From positions 1-59,198 of the forward strand of contig CALYRV010000001.1 of the NCBI GenBank assembly GCA_945483525.1: a stretch of DNA of 59,198 nucleotides, given 5' to 3'. A program made the position numbers and the translations under genes. Positions within the stretch are counted from its first letter, which is position 1. Each line of letters opens with the position of its first letter. Below the pieces are notes generated by a model. The model searched no databases. It was not told where the DNA came from and saw only the letters and a list, made by a program, of their open reading frames with translations. The DNA is from an uncultured Verrucomicrobiota bacterium. Lineage in GTDB: Bacteria; Verrucomicrobiota; Kiritimatiellia; RFP12; UBA1067. This document shows, piece by piece, positions 28,701 to 37,004 of the stretch.

Positions 28701-29354
28701 GTCAAGTCCGGACCGTCTTCATGGGGTAACAACAAGGCCGCGTCTGGGTCGCTCGACATTACGGCGGGAAGTCTGTCGGGCAGCGGGTCGTTCTGCGCGG
28801 ACGGACTCGTTTCGGAGTCTACCTCCGTTCTCTCCGGCGCGGGCGGACGCATCGCGATTCATCTGACTGGTGATGGTGCGGCGTTTGATAATTTCGATGT
28901 GACGAAGATCACGGCCAATTCTGCGATGTCTATCGGCAGCCCTGCCAAGGCCGGTTCTGCCGGTACGGTTTACCTGGAGTCCGGAACTCCGGGTTCCGGA
29001 ACCGTCATCGTCAAGTCAACGAATTCCGGAGTGACGACGCCGACGCCGATTCCTTCTCAGACCTGGGGAGGAGAGGACGATGATCTTGATAAGGCGTCGC
29101 TGTCGATTCAGAGTTATGGCATAGTCGCGCTGACGGAGTCGCTCAAGATGTCGGCATTGACGATCGGTTCGAACGCTAAGCTCGATCTTAACGGAAAGAC
29201 CTTTACCGTGGTTCGTGCGAAGCTTGGTGATACGAAGCTTCCCGTCGGCACTTATGCCGCGGGTGATGCTGTGCTCGGCGGTTTCGTTTCCGATTCTGCA
29301 GGCGAAGGTTCGCTGGTCGTCAAGGGGGAAGGACTGCAGATCCTTTTCCGGTGA
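25704..29354 (+). CDS. C-tail surface protein 3 (Calx-beta, glycine-rich beta region)
   Basis: 1216 residues, exported. ATG 25704 has AAGGAG at 25689-25694 and a signal peptide KNLLFLFTALIAGVSLA. Two NW modules are present (ATPGNWRFGS near 35, ASTASNWYDSKLP near 475). Calx-beta lies about 355-460 (GTVSVSRVSADAYPL, VITIPAGEVSAMIPVKP). Glycine-rich beta repeats with GGAIKLTV and GSLDITAG follow. The C-terminal 65 residues match proteins 1 and 2 (KLDLNGKTFTV, AKLGDTKLPVGTYAA), ending GLQILFR. It has no promoter or palindrome of its own; the 19-nt gap to the GH16 gene puts it in the glycosidase operon, linking this protein type to polysaccharide breakdown. Confidence 0.86.
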   Translation: MKNLLFLFTALIAGVSLASTTDGVGNLYWIGDVDTKYATPGNWRFGSASGAVMQVAPINNDYQANIYLSDAAPEEARTITAAYQCNSIVVKSGTGWNYKLNGSQVVKTLTVKSGADFTLSEGLLKNNNTTVEAGAVATVRGMYWDSSKSISGGGTLIMGSGPDGYSKARTATIGATLVRVNSDKLFSEPMGNSYIMNNKDGRVQYKGTLAAAQKLVGVSGDGKGGIVAGSSIPDDYALAVRELDGDLSGYVEFYFRQTSQPIISAASLSRTEGGAYEVSVRLSQGAEGTTVKAIADDGAGNTVESVYSGTAVVDEDMTFALSGLSADRTYVAKAVAANNTAVDEKAIDTVFYNGQLSLALIVDAFERDTVAGTVSVSRVSADAYPLTVNYAFAGVTAVEGVDYEAPSGVITIPAGEVSAMIPVKPIMNVARAEDTTLQVSLSAGMYDASATPVTVTIHDFTIPTDSCVWMGASGVDNNASTASNWYDSKLPTKDDKILLAVFSPSNIVWDAGVNGLPDTVASWEQTADYPGTVTFKTVYPNGDDAAFTNFTVTGDCIVNGGKWTHMANDSAEVYSLNVTVGGNLTVGAGGTITVMGKGYAVGKFPSGSAIGAHAATYTGDSIHIYGDVYAPSRCGSGGFSGNNSASCGGGAIKLTVAGAAVIDGTLDAQSSMQSSAKNGNPEKGVGAGGSIFVTAASISGNGTVIASAYENNGTSYSSAAGSGGRIALVATTGDVTIPNANLKCSGSIGGNGVGGGTIFVKNASDAYGTLLIEDRKAYSVYNYATHWPTKGRFAMVKSGETWTFDRVLLRGRGVLSVPEGATLVLPNGFASISCEENNSAPNAGILYLGGTISVPDTATHEISGTWLFQAASPYSFPAGDVVLSDKAAIGCFELHSSGADPTNQPNCDVTVNGNMTIASGSSLLATGRGHRSTVNTPYGGAHGGIGNGMANTKAFDSILHPRYAGGSAGSGNGGVNNNVSGGAIKLTVVGSLTMNGSANVKSGPSSWGNNKAASGSLDITAGSLSGSGSFCADGLVSESTSVLSGAGGRIAIHLTGDGAAFDNFDVTKITANSAMSIGSPAKAGSAGTVYLESGTPGSGTVIVKSTNSGVTTPTPIPSQTWGGEDDDLDKASLSIQSYGIVALTESLKMSALTIGSNAKLDLNGKTFTVVRAKLGDTKLPVGTYAAGDAVLGGFVSDSAGEGSLVVKGEGLQILFR

Positions 29355-29429
29355 TGATCAAGAATAAGATTATCGCAGTCGAAAAGCTTTCCCGCTACGT
29401 GCCTAACATCTAAGCGAAAGGAAATGAAC

Positions 29430-30665
29430 ATGAACAGGATTAACATCGGTTTGGTTGCGGGGATCGTTGCGCTGGCTTGCGTCGGCTGTAGGTCGACCTC
29501 GTTTATCCGGACTGAAGGTACCGGACTTGTCGACGGAGACGGGAAAGAGTTTCGTATCCGCGGAACCAATCTCGGAAACTGGCTGAATCCGGAAGGGTAT
29601 ATGTTTGGCTTCGGAAAATGCAGTTCTCCGCATATGATCGACGAGGCGATCCGACAGCTGATCGGACCTGAAGAGGCGAAGAACTTCTGGAAACGATTCA
29701 AGGACAACTACGTCACCGAGGCGGATATCGCCTTCGTCGCGAAGACCGGCGCGAATACGGTCCGTCTGCCGTTCCACTACAAGCTCTTCACCTACGAGGA
29801 CTATCTCGGCGCAAACGATCCCGGCGAGGGATTCCGCCGGATGGACGCGGTCGTCGACTGGTGCCGCAAGTACGGACTCCGCGTCGTCATCGACATGCAC
29901 GATTGTCCTGGCGGACAGACCGGCTCGAACATCGACGACAGTTACGGTTATCCGTGGCTCTTCGTCAACGAGGCGTGTCAGCGTCAGTACTGCGATATAT
30001 GGCGTCAGATCGCCGCGCGTTACGCCGACGAGCCGGTCGTGCTCGGTTATGATCTCATGAACGAGCCGATCTCCAGCGATCTCTCCGATATGGCGGAGCT
30101 GAACAAGCGTCTTGCGGCGGTCCAGCGCATGGCCGCGGACGCGATCCGCAGCGTTGATCGCAATCATATCCTCATGTTCGCCGGCGGACAGTGGGATACG
30201 AATTTCGCGCCGTTCGAGGACTTCAAATTCGGCGAGAACGAGATGCTCACCTGTCATTGCTATCAGTTCAAGAATCCCGTCTATGACGATGCGACGGTCG
30301 CCAACTATGCGGCGATTCGCGATCGGCTGGGGGTGCCGATGTATATGGGCGAGACGGGACACAACCAGCCGAGCTGGAACGAAGCGATCAGAAAGTCGAT
30401 GGAGGAGAAGAACATCGGCTGGACCTATTGGCCGCTCAAGAAGCAGGATAAAGAAAGCTGGCTTACTTTCAAGACGCCGGCCGGGTGGGACGAGACCGTC
30501 GCCGCCTTCGCCAAGAGCGATCGCAGTTCCTACAACCTGATTCAGAACCGTCCCGAAAGGGCCAAGGCGCAGGAGCTGCTCAACGAGTATCTCGAGAACT
30601 GCAAGTACGAGAACTGCACTCCCGATGCAGAATATCTCAAGGCCGTAGGACTCGAAAATCCGTAA
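29430..30665 (+). CDS. GH5 family cellulase-like enzyme, probable lipoprotein
   Basis: TIM-barrel endo-glycanase of family 5, exported. ATG 29430 is preferred to 29424 because AAGGA (29418-29422) is 7 nt before it. The signal peptide ends in ACVGC, close to a lipobox, so the protein is probably lipidated. Family features are FRIRGTNLGNWLNPEGY, the acid/base DLMNEP (E212) and the nucleophile MGETGHN (E308). HCYQF and WTYWPLKK complete the cleft. At 411 residues it is a single domain. It follows surface protein 3 by 75 nt with no clear promoter, and lies 8 nt before the nucleoside-hydrolase-like gene. Confidence 0.92.
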   Translation: MNRINIGLVAGIVALACVGCRSTSFIRTEGTGLVDGDGKEFRIRGTNLGNWLNPEGYMFGFGKCSSPHMIDEAIRQLIGPEEAKNFWKRFKDNYVTEADIAFVAKTGANTVRLPFHYKLFTYEDYLGANDPGEGFRRMDAVVDWCRKYGLRVVIDMHDCPGGQTGSNIDDSYGYPWLFVNEACQRQYCDIWRQIAARYADEPVVLGYDLMNEPISSDLSDMAELNKRLAAVQRMAADAIRSVDRNHILMFAGGQWDTNFAPFEDFKFGENEMLTCHCYQFKNPVYDDATVANYAAIRDRLGVPMYMGETGHNQPSWNEAIRKSMEEKNIGWTYWPLKKQDKESWLTFKTPAGWDETVAAFAKSDRSSYNLIQNRPERAKAQELLNEYLENCKYENCTPDAEYLKAVGLENP

Positions 30666-30673
30666 GTAATTCG

Positions 30674-31765
30674 ATGAAAAGGATACTTCTGCCGTTGTGC
30701 GCGGTCATCGCGCTGCCGCTTTTCTCCGAACCCGTGAAGATCATCTTCGACACGGACATGCTCACGGACTTCGACGATGTCGGTGCGCTCGCATGTCTGC
30801 ACGCGCTCGCCGACGCGGGTGAGTGCGAGATCCTTGCGACCGTGAGCTGCACGCGCGGCAATGCTTCGACGGCGGCCATCGGCGTCATCAACGGCTATTA
30901 CGGAAGATCGGATCTGCCGATCGGATGTGCGAAGGAGATCGGCGTCATCGGTGGTCGTGCCGGGGCGAAGGAGAAGGTCGATCCGACGTCTCCGATCGGG
31001 GAGAAGGGCGGTGGTGACGGCGGACATTATAAGTACCGCAAGCTCGCGGCCGATTATCCGCAATGGGTGAAGTATCTCGATTCCGACACCGCTCCGGATG
31101 CGAATGTGATCTATCGTCAGGCGCTTGCGTCCGCTCCCGACAAGTCGGTGGTCATCTGTTCGGTTGGCTTCCTCACCAATCTCCGGCGTCTCCTGGAGAC
31201 GATGCCGGACGCGATTTCGCCGCTCGACGGACGGACTCTGGTTGCGAAGAAGGTGAAGAAGTGGGTCGCGATGGCCTGCTGGTATCCGTGCGGCAGAGAG
31301 TATAATTCAGCGTGGGACGCACAGTCGTCTCGGATTGCGTTGGAGAATTGGCCGACGCCGGTGGTGTTTTCCGACTGGCAGTACGGCGGAGATGTTTTCG
31401 CGGGGCGTGCGATCGCCGAGATGGAGGGTCCGCGTAATCCGGTGAAGGACGTTTTCGCCGGCAACATTCCGTCGCGCGATGCGGTCCGTGCCGATCCTGC
31501 GCAACGGCAAAAGGAGTGCTTCGGCATGGGCGGACGCGCCGCGTGGGATGAGACGGCGGTGTTGGCGGCGGTTCGCGGCGAACAGTCGTATTTCAATATT
31601 CATCGCGGAACCTATCGCATGATCGGCGATACGGGGGAGAATGTCTGGATTCCGGACGAGGAGAACGGTCCGCACATCCGCATTACCGAAAAGATGAACA
31701 AGCTCGAAGTCGGCAAGATCATCGACGAACTGATCTGCCGTCCGCCAGCGAAAGCCGTTCGCTGA
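30674..31765 (+). CDS. Secreted inosine/uridine nucleoside hydrolase-like protein
   Basis: 363 residues. ATG 30674 begins a short signal peptide (KRILLPLCAVIALPLFS). The metal-binding N-terminal motif is IIFDTDMLTDFDDVGAL, the IUNH pattern of clustered Asp residues, and SVGFLTNLRRLLE follows near 165. The family cleaves ribosides with a calcium ion. Export is unusual for a nucleoside-salvage enzyme, and its place after GH5 suggests a carbohydrate or nucleoside substrate outside the cytoplasm. It ends the run of the operon; the next gene has its own promoter. Confidence 0.84.
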   Translation: MKRILLPLCAVIALPLFSEPVKIIFDTDMLTDFDDVGALACLHALADAGECEILATVSCTRGNASTAAIGVINGYYGRSDLPIGCAKEIGVIGGRAGAKEKVDPTSPIGEKGGGDGGHYKYRKLAADYPQWVKYLDSDTAPDANVIYRQALASAPDKSVVICSVGFLTNLRRLLETMPDAISPLDGRTLVAKKVKKWVAMACWYPCGREYNSAWDAQSSRIALENWPTPVVFSDWQYGGDVFAGRAIAEMEGPRNPVKDVFAGNIPSRDAVRADPAQRQKECFGMGGRAAWDETAVLAAVRGEQSYFNIHRGTYRMIGDTGENVWIPDEENGPHIRITEKMNKLEVGKIIDELICRPPAKAVR

Positions 31766-31807
31766 TCTCCGTTTCGTAATAGAATTTCCTCAGATCGTTC
31801 AGTTTTT

Positions 31808-31816
31808 TGATATAAT
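31808..31816 (+). promoter_or_regulatory. Extended -10 promoter
   Basis: TGATATAAT after a T run; no good -35 and no palindrome. The start ATG lies 20 nt after the -10, with AGAGGT between. Confidence 0.7.
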
Positions 31817-31836
31817 GCCTCTAAACAGAGGTAAGT

Positions 31837-34254
31837 ATGAGAAAACTTCTATCAAAGTTCTTGGCCGTGACTTTTGTAGCGTTTATTTTTGGAAGTAACG
31901 CCTTCGGTGATTATTATGTTGATTTTAAAAAAGGAGACGATGTCAATAACAATGGTTTGTCTGCCGACTCTCCATTTAAAACGATTTTCAAGGCGGTTGA
32001 GTGTACTACGACCGATGGGGGCGGGACAATCCTCCTTGCTGACGGTACGCATGAGCTGAATCAAGCGGATCCGCGTCAGGTCACGCTGTCCGTCCCGACG
32101 ATTATCAGGTCGATTTCAGGAGACCCGTCCAAGGTGACTGTGCAGCAGAAGATGTCAACAGGAAATGGGCAGCCGCCTGCACGGTGCTTCAAGGTCACAT
32201 GTGCGGGTTGTAAGATCTTGGATATTACATTGGATTGCAGTGATAAAGGGTTGAACAACATTGAGCCCAACGGCGGCGTTGTTTGGTTCTCTGTTGGCGG
32301 CTCTTTGTTGTCGAATTGCATCTTGAAGGGAGGTATCACTCGAGTCTGGGGCTCGCATGGCGGCGGCGTTTTCTCCGAGGGGACAAGCGAGGAGCCGAAT
32401 TTGATTACGCGCTGCGTGTTCGTCAATTGCCGTTGTGATGCGAGCTCTACCTACGGCGATGCCATCGCGGGCTCCTATACGACGATTGACAATTGTTTGA
32501 TATACGGGTGCAATCAGGGTAATCGCGTTGTTGATGTCAGTTCGTCCTCTCGCGTATTGAATTGCACTATTGCGAATAACAAGGGGACGGCTCTGAAAAT
32601 TGATGCATCATCATCGGCGATCAATTGCCTTTTAATGACATCCGCCGACAGCACAGCGGCGGCATGGACTGGCACGGCGGCGAACTTCACCAACTGTTTT
32701 ACCGGCGCAGGTACACCAATCAATGATTCTTGCAATGTTTATTCTGTCAGTGAGTTGTTTACCGATTTTGCCGGGAATGATTACACGCTTAAAGAGGGCT
32801 CTCCCGCGATGAACGCCGGCGTGACTTATGAAGGCGTCTCGGACAAGGATCTTGCTGGTAATCCTCGCGTAGTTTTGGCCATTGACCTCGGGTGTTACGA
32901 AGACCAGTCCACGGAGATGCAGGTATCCTTTGAAGTCACTTCGCCTCGTTACGGAAAGCCTCCGTTCGAGGCGTCTTTTACCGCGAAGGCAATGGGCGGA
33001 AGTGGTACGGGTTATACGTATGCGTGGGATTTTGAGAATACAGGTGCCTTTAGCGAGCCGAGCGCCAGCGCGATGGCTACGCATGTCTACGAGACGCTCG
33101 GAACATATCCAGTGACGGTGCGTGTGGCGGATTCGTCTGGCGCAACAAAGGATTACACGGTTGAAGACTGCATCAAGTGTTCTATGTTGACGGCTATTTA
33201 CGTAAAAGCCGGTTCGCAATTCCCGAAGGAACCGTATGACACACTGGACTGTGCCGCGGCAAATGTTCCTGATGCCGTTCAGTTCGCCGGAGACGGTGCG
33301 ACGGTTATGGTGATGCCGTCCGAGAGTAGCTATAAGATTTCGTCTCCAATCATGGTCTCCAATGGTGTGCGGATTGTTGGCGGAGGCGCTACACCGGCAG
33401 ACGTTGTAGTTGAAAACACGTCGGATGTATCCTGGGGTAACCAGTATAAATGTGTGTTTCAGCTCAATAACAAAGATTCCCTTTTGTCTAATCTGACCAT
33501 CAAGAATGGAAAAACCTATTATCGCGGTGGCAATGTGGACATAAAGGAAAATGGCGGCACCGTTTCGAACTGCGTGATAATTGGCGGATATATTCGCGAG
33601 ACATCCGCTGGAGGTGCAAATGTCGCCTGCAAGAGTGCTGACGGATTGGTGACGCATTGTGAGATCGTCAATGGACATATTACAGACAATGCAAGCGGAT
33701 CTCATGATCGTGCGACGGGCGTTTACATGACTGCGGGACGCCTTGAGAACTGCTTGTTGACTAATAATTATGTAACGGCGGGACAATATTCACGCGGCGT
33801 CATCATCGTAAGTGGCACGGCGCAGGTTCAGAATTGCACGGTGGTCGGCAATTTCGGCGAATGTAATGACTACAAAGGCATCCACCAGTCCGGAAATGCT
33901 GTTGTTAAAAACACGGTGTCTTTTGACAACACGAAGACAGTCGAGGAAGTGACGACGATTGTCCCGTGCTCGGGTACAGCCGCGAACTTTGCGAATTGCG
34001 CAACCGACGGTGATGCTGCGATTAACGAATCCTGCAAGCTCATCACCTCTGCCGCGTTCAAGGATTACGCCAATGGCGATTACCGGCCGGCGGGAGGCGG
34101 AGCCCTGGTTAATGCTGGCGTTACGCCGGACGGCTGGGCGGGTATCACCGACGTTGCCGGGAAGAAGCGTGTGGTCGGAAGCGCGATCGATATCGGCGCT
34201 TATGAGTTACAGGCGCCGTCGCAGCTCAAGGGCGTGCTGATCATTTATCGCTGA
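31837..34254 (+). CDS. C-tail surface protein 4: two beta-helix regions around a PKD domain
   Basis: 805 residues, exported (signal peptide to NAFG). Residues about 25-350 form a right-handed beta-helix (DUF1565/pectate-lyase-like, with ADSPFKTIFKAVE and repeated NC turns such as LLSNCILKGG). About 361-448 is a PKD domain (YAWDFENTGAF, HVYETLGTYPVTVRVAD). A second beta-helix of the same type follows (about 455-785) and repeats the closing phrase seen at the end of the first (DLAGNPRVV against DVAGKKRVVG), so the two halves are an internal duplication. It ends LKGVLIIYR, the shared tail. No catalytic pattern is seen. Codon use is less GC-rich than its neighbours, which may indicate transfer. 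Confidence 0.85.
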   Translation: MRKLLSKFLAVTFVAFIFGSNAFGDYYVDFKKGDDVNNNGLSADSPFKTIFKAVECTTTDGGGTILLADGTHELNQADPRQVTLSVPTIIRSISGDPSKVTVQQKMSTGNGQPPARCFKVTCAGCKILDITLDCSDKGLNNIEPNGGVVWFSVGGSLLSNCILKGGITRVWGSHGGGVFSEGTSEEPNLITRCVFVNCRCDASSTYGDAIAGSYTTIDNCLIYGCNQGNRVVDVSSSSRVLNCTIANNKGTALKIDASSSAINCLLMTSADSTAAAWTGTAANFTNCFTGAGTPINDSCNVYSVSELFTDFAGNDYTLKEGSPAMNAGVTYEGVSDKDLAGNPRVVLAIDLGCYEDQSTEMQVSFEVTSPRYGKPPFEASFTAKAMGGSGTGYTYAWDFENTGAFSEPSASAMATHVYETLGTYPVTVRVADSSGATKDYTVEDCIKCSMLTAIYVKAGSQFPKEPYDTLDCAAANVPDAVQFAGDGATVMVMPSESSYKISSPIMVSNGVRIVGGGATPADVVVENTSDVSWGNQYKCVFQLNNKDSLLSNLTIKNGKTYYRGGNVDIKENGGTVSNCVIIGGYIRETSAGGANVACKSADGLVTHCEIVNGHITDNASGSHDRATGVYMTAGRLENCLLTNNYVTAGQYSRGVIIVSGTAQVQNCTVVGNFGECNDYKGIHQSGNAVVKNTVSFDNTKTVEEVTTIVPCSGTAANFANCATDGDAAINESCKLITSAAFKDYANGDYRPAGGGALVNAGVTPDGWAGITDVAGKKRVVGSAIDIGAYELQAPSQLKGVLIIYR

Positions 34255-34300
34255 TTCTGGGACGCATAGGGCTGATGAGACGCATGGGACGGATGAGGCT
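34255..34300. repeat. GACGCATGG-type micro-repeat
   Basis: Words GGGACGCATAGGG, GAGACGCATGGGACGGATGAG form a degenerate tandem array right before the palindrome. It is of the same nature as the purine-rich inserts elsewhere in the window. Confidence 0.5.
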
Positions 34301-34322
34301 ATGCTACCCGAAAGTGTAGTGG
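34301..34322. promoter_or_regulatory. CCGAA palindrome, copy 4
   Basis: ATGCTAC, loop CCGAAAGT, GTAGTGG: the inner CTAC/GTAG pairs and loop are perfect, the outer arms degenerate. It ends 30 nt before the -10 box. Confidence 0.68.
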
Positions 34323-34349
34323 CAATTTTGCCGCGGTTGGGCTTGCTTT

Positions 34350-34358
34350 TGATAAAAT
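34350..34358 (+). promoter_or_regulatory. Extended -10 promoter for surface protein 5
   Basis: TGATAAAAT preceded by CTTT. The ATG at 34379 follows CAAAGGAAAC. Confidence 0.65.
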
Positions 34359-34378
34359 AAGACCAAAGGAAACGTCAT

Positions 34379-35974
34379 ATGAAGAAACTATCTTTGATGC
34401 TAGTCGTCGCGGTTGTAGGATTTGTAGGTTTCGCCGGTAGCGTGATCGAATGGGATTCGACGAAGACCACCGGTAACTGGTCGGATGGCGACAACTGGTT
34501 CGGAGGCACCGCTCCGACTGGACTTGACGCCGCGAAGTTCACGGTTCCGCAAGGTGAGGAGTGGACGGTTACGATTGACAGTGATGTAACCGTTACGAAT
34601 TTCTGGATCTATGGTGGCGGAACGCTCCACCTCATGATGGAGAATGCACCTACGATAATGGTCGGAGCGGAAAATAGTACTGGTTCGATCGGTGTCGGCG
34701 GGGGGCGTTTTGCGACATTTGTGACCGACGGTTCGTCTTTAATCCTTGATGGACCTTCGACCTTTTCTGGTAATGGAACAAAACCAACATATCAGATGTT
34801 GGCGATGACTGACGGTACATCTCTTGTTGTCACGAACGGCGCGCATTTTACGCTTCCAGGGCGAATTCCGTCAAATGGCAGCGGCTCACTATCAACAGGG
34901 AAGGTCAGCTTTCTCGTTTCCGGTGAGGGGTCTGAGTTGAGTCTTTCCGGTAATAGTTCCGATATTAAGGGCGATGGCATAATCATTTCGGTTAACGATA
35001 AAGGAACGATTCGCAAGCTGCCGTCTATTTCAAGTTCGGCAAAGAATTTCAGGATGTCCGTTACGGATGGCGCGCAGTATGTTGATGCGCATGTGTTTTG
35101 GGGCGGAACGTCATCGTATCTTTATATGAATAATTCAACCTTGGCTGTCCATCCAACAAGCGATCCCTCGCTTGGATTTTGCGGAACGAAATCATCAAGT
35201 GGGTCAGGCGGCCCTGATGCTGTGGCGGAACTTGATAACGTCACGGTCAATTGCGGAACCGCTCTTCGTTCTTCGTCCTGTAATCAGAGTCGTATGATTG
35301 TCAAGGGCGGTACCTCCATTTCGGCAGAAAGCCTCAACTGGTGCGAGCGTAGCGGAAATGGAACGGATCTGATTATCACAAATGCGACAGTCACGATTTC
35401 CGGCATAACCACAATCGGGGCTCAGCAAGGTAAGGCAACGCAATATCAGTCGAAAGACATGCGGATCGTCGTCGCGAAAGACGGTGTCTTCAACGGCGCC
35501 TCGTTGCGTATCGGACAATATTCAACGAACGACACATTTTTTGTGGACGGTGGAGTCGCGAGATTCAGCGATGTCGCAACTGTTGGGTATCAGTTAGACG
35601 GCTATTCGAATGCAGTTGTTGCGGTTCGCGGCGAAACGGCTGCGCTGACATTCGACAAAACGTTGGTTTTTAACGATTACTCTGGGCTTGCCGCGGAATT
35701 GCCGCTGCCTTCGGATCGGGCTGTCATCACATGCTCTGATGTCGTTACCATCAACGACGGCACCAAGTTCGAGATTACCGTTCCGGAGCCGGTGACCGAG
35801 AAGCAGCAGTATACGATTCTTACCGGCGGGTCAATCACCGGCATGATCGGTCCGGCGGATGTTTCGGTTAAGGGCGAGGCGAAGGCGACGCTGTCGAAGT
35901 CGGCCGATGAGAAGTCGCTGATCTTGACACTCAGGCCCAAGTCCGCCTCCGGCATGATCGTCATTTGTCGATAA
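34379..35974 (+). CDS. C-tail surface protein 5 (beta-repeat protein)
   Basis: 531 residues, exported (KKLSLMLVVAVVGFVGFAG). It opens with an NW module (TTGNWSDGDNWFGG), as in autotransporter-associated beta-strand proteins, and then consists of short beta repeats. There is no Calx-beta domain and no identifiable enzyme signature. The C-terminus (YTILTGGSITG, then LSKSADEKSLILTLR) resembles the end of PEP-CTERM-like proteins but lacks a membrane helix, and closes with SGMIVICR. It has its own palindrome-bearing promoter. The deacetylase gene begins 9 nt later, so they are co-transcribed. Confidence 0.8.
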   Translation: MKKLSLMLVVAVVGFVGFAGSVIEWDSTKTTGNWSDGDNWFGGTAPTGLDAAKFTVPQGEEWTVTIDSDVTVTNFWIYGGGTLHLMMENAPTIMVGAENSTGSIGVGGGRFATFVTDGSSLILDGPSTFSGNGTKPTYQMLAMTDGTSLVVTNGAHFTLPGRIPSNGSGSLSTGKVSFLVSGEGSELSLSGNSSDIKGDGIIISVNDKGTIRKLPSISSSAKNFRMSVTDGAQYVDAHVFWGGTSSYLYMNNSTLAVHPTSDPSLGFCGTKSSSGSGGPDAVAELDNVTVNCGTALRSSSCNQSRMIVKGGTSISAESLNWCERSGNGTDLIITNATVTISGITTIGAQQGKATQYQSKDMRIVVAKDGVFNGASLRIGQYSTNDTFFVDGGVARFSDVATVGYQLDGYSNAVVAVRGETAALTFDKTLVFNDYSGLAAELPLPSDRAVITCSDVVTINDGTKFEITVPEPVTEKQQYTILTGGSITGMIGPADVSVKGEAKATLSKSADEKSLILTLRPKSASGMIVICR

Positions 35975-35983
35975 GGAGTTCAT

Positions 35984-36994
35984 ATGAACAAGCTTGCTGT
36001 TATATTATCTGTTGCATTTGTAGCAGTCGGCGCGAATGCGCTGGAGATCTCGAAGGTTCCGGAGGGGAAGCTCTGCGCGCTGAGCTTTACTTATGATGAC
36101 GGCGTGGTGACGCATTATTCGCACGCGTTGCCGATGCATCTCAAGTACGGATTCCCGGGAACGTTCCTGATCATCACCGATCGTGTCGAAAAGGACGGCG
36201 AGAACCGCGAGAACAAGTATTGCTCGTGGAAGGAATTGAAGGAGATGTCCGACAAGGGCATGGAGGTCGCTTCGCACACGAAGAGCCATCGCAATATGCG
36301 CGAGATCGAGTCCGCCGGACTCACCATGGAGATGACCAAGGGTAAGAAGCGCGACGAGCTCTTCGCGATGCGCGAGAAGAACTGGCCGGAGCTGCTCTCG
36401 GAAGTGACGATCTCCAGGGACGAGATAGAGAAGCATTGCGGCAACAAGGTGCGTACCTACGCGTTCGGTGGCAATGCGTGTCCCGACTGGTCCTGGCGCC
36501 TAATGAATGAAGTGAAGGGCTGTATCCGCGTCGGAAATATCCGCATTGCCACGGGACGCGGCGACTCGGAGGCGAAGTACCGCGAACAGCTGGAGAAGAA
36601 GGTGATGGTGTCCAATGCCGTCAGTTGCGTGATGTTCCACGGACTCGGCACGAAGACGAAGAACGACGGCTGGAACCCGATTCCCGACCTCGAGACCTAC
36701 GAATCGATCTTCAAGCTCGTCAAGGCGAATGAGGACAAGATTCATCTCGACACCTTCGGCAATAATTCGTTTTATCAGACGCTGGCCGAGAACGTCGTTC
36801 TCAAGAAGAAGGACGCTGACACTTTCGAGTTGACGCTCAAGCTGAAGCCCCGTGGCACCTTGGTTCCGGGCGTGGTCTGGCTCCGTGTCGCGGCGAACGA
36901 GAAGGTGTCCGTCAACGGCAAGCCCGCCACGCCCAACAAGTACGGCGCCATCACCGCCAACATCGGGGATACGATTAAAAGATCCTCGAATTGA
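35984..36994 (+). CDS. Secreted polysaccharide deacetylase (CE4, NodB homology)
   Basis: 336 residues, exported (signal peptide to AVGANA). The metal-binding CE4 motifs are SFTYDDG (D38/D39) and SHTKSH (about residue 97). LEISKVPEGK begins the mature protein. A catalytic-type FGGNACPDWSWR and HGLGTKTKNDGW follow. The C-terminal 70 residues are a beta domain of unknown role. It is expected to remove N- or O-acetyl groups from a polysaccharide or peptidoglycan. It follows surface protein 5 by 9 nt after AAGGAG. Confidence 0.9.
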   Translation: MNKLAVILSVAFVAVGANALEISKVPEGKLCALSFTYDDGVVTHYSHALPMHLKYGFPGTFLIITDRVEKDGENRENKYCSWKELKEMSDKGMEVASHTKSHRNMREIESAGLTMEMTKGKKRDELFAMREKNWPELLSEVTISRDEIEKHCGNKVRTYAFGGNACPDWSWRLMNEVKGCIRVGNIRIATGRGDSEAKYREQLEKKVMVSNAVSCVMFHGLGTKTKNDGWNPIPDLETYESIFKLVKANEDKIHLDTFGNNSFYQTLAENVVLKKKDADTFELTLKLKPRGTLVPGVVWLRVAANEKVSVNGKPATPNKYGAITANIGDTIKRSSN

Positions 36995-37004
36995 AAGGAC
37001 GGCT

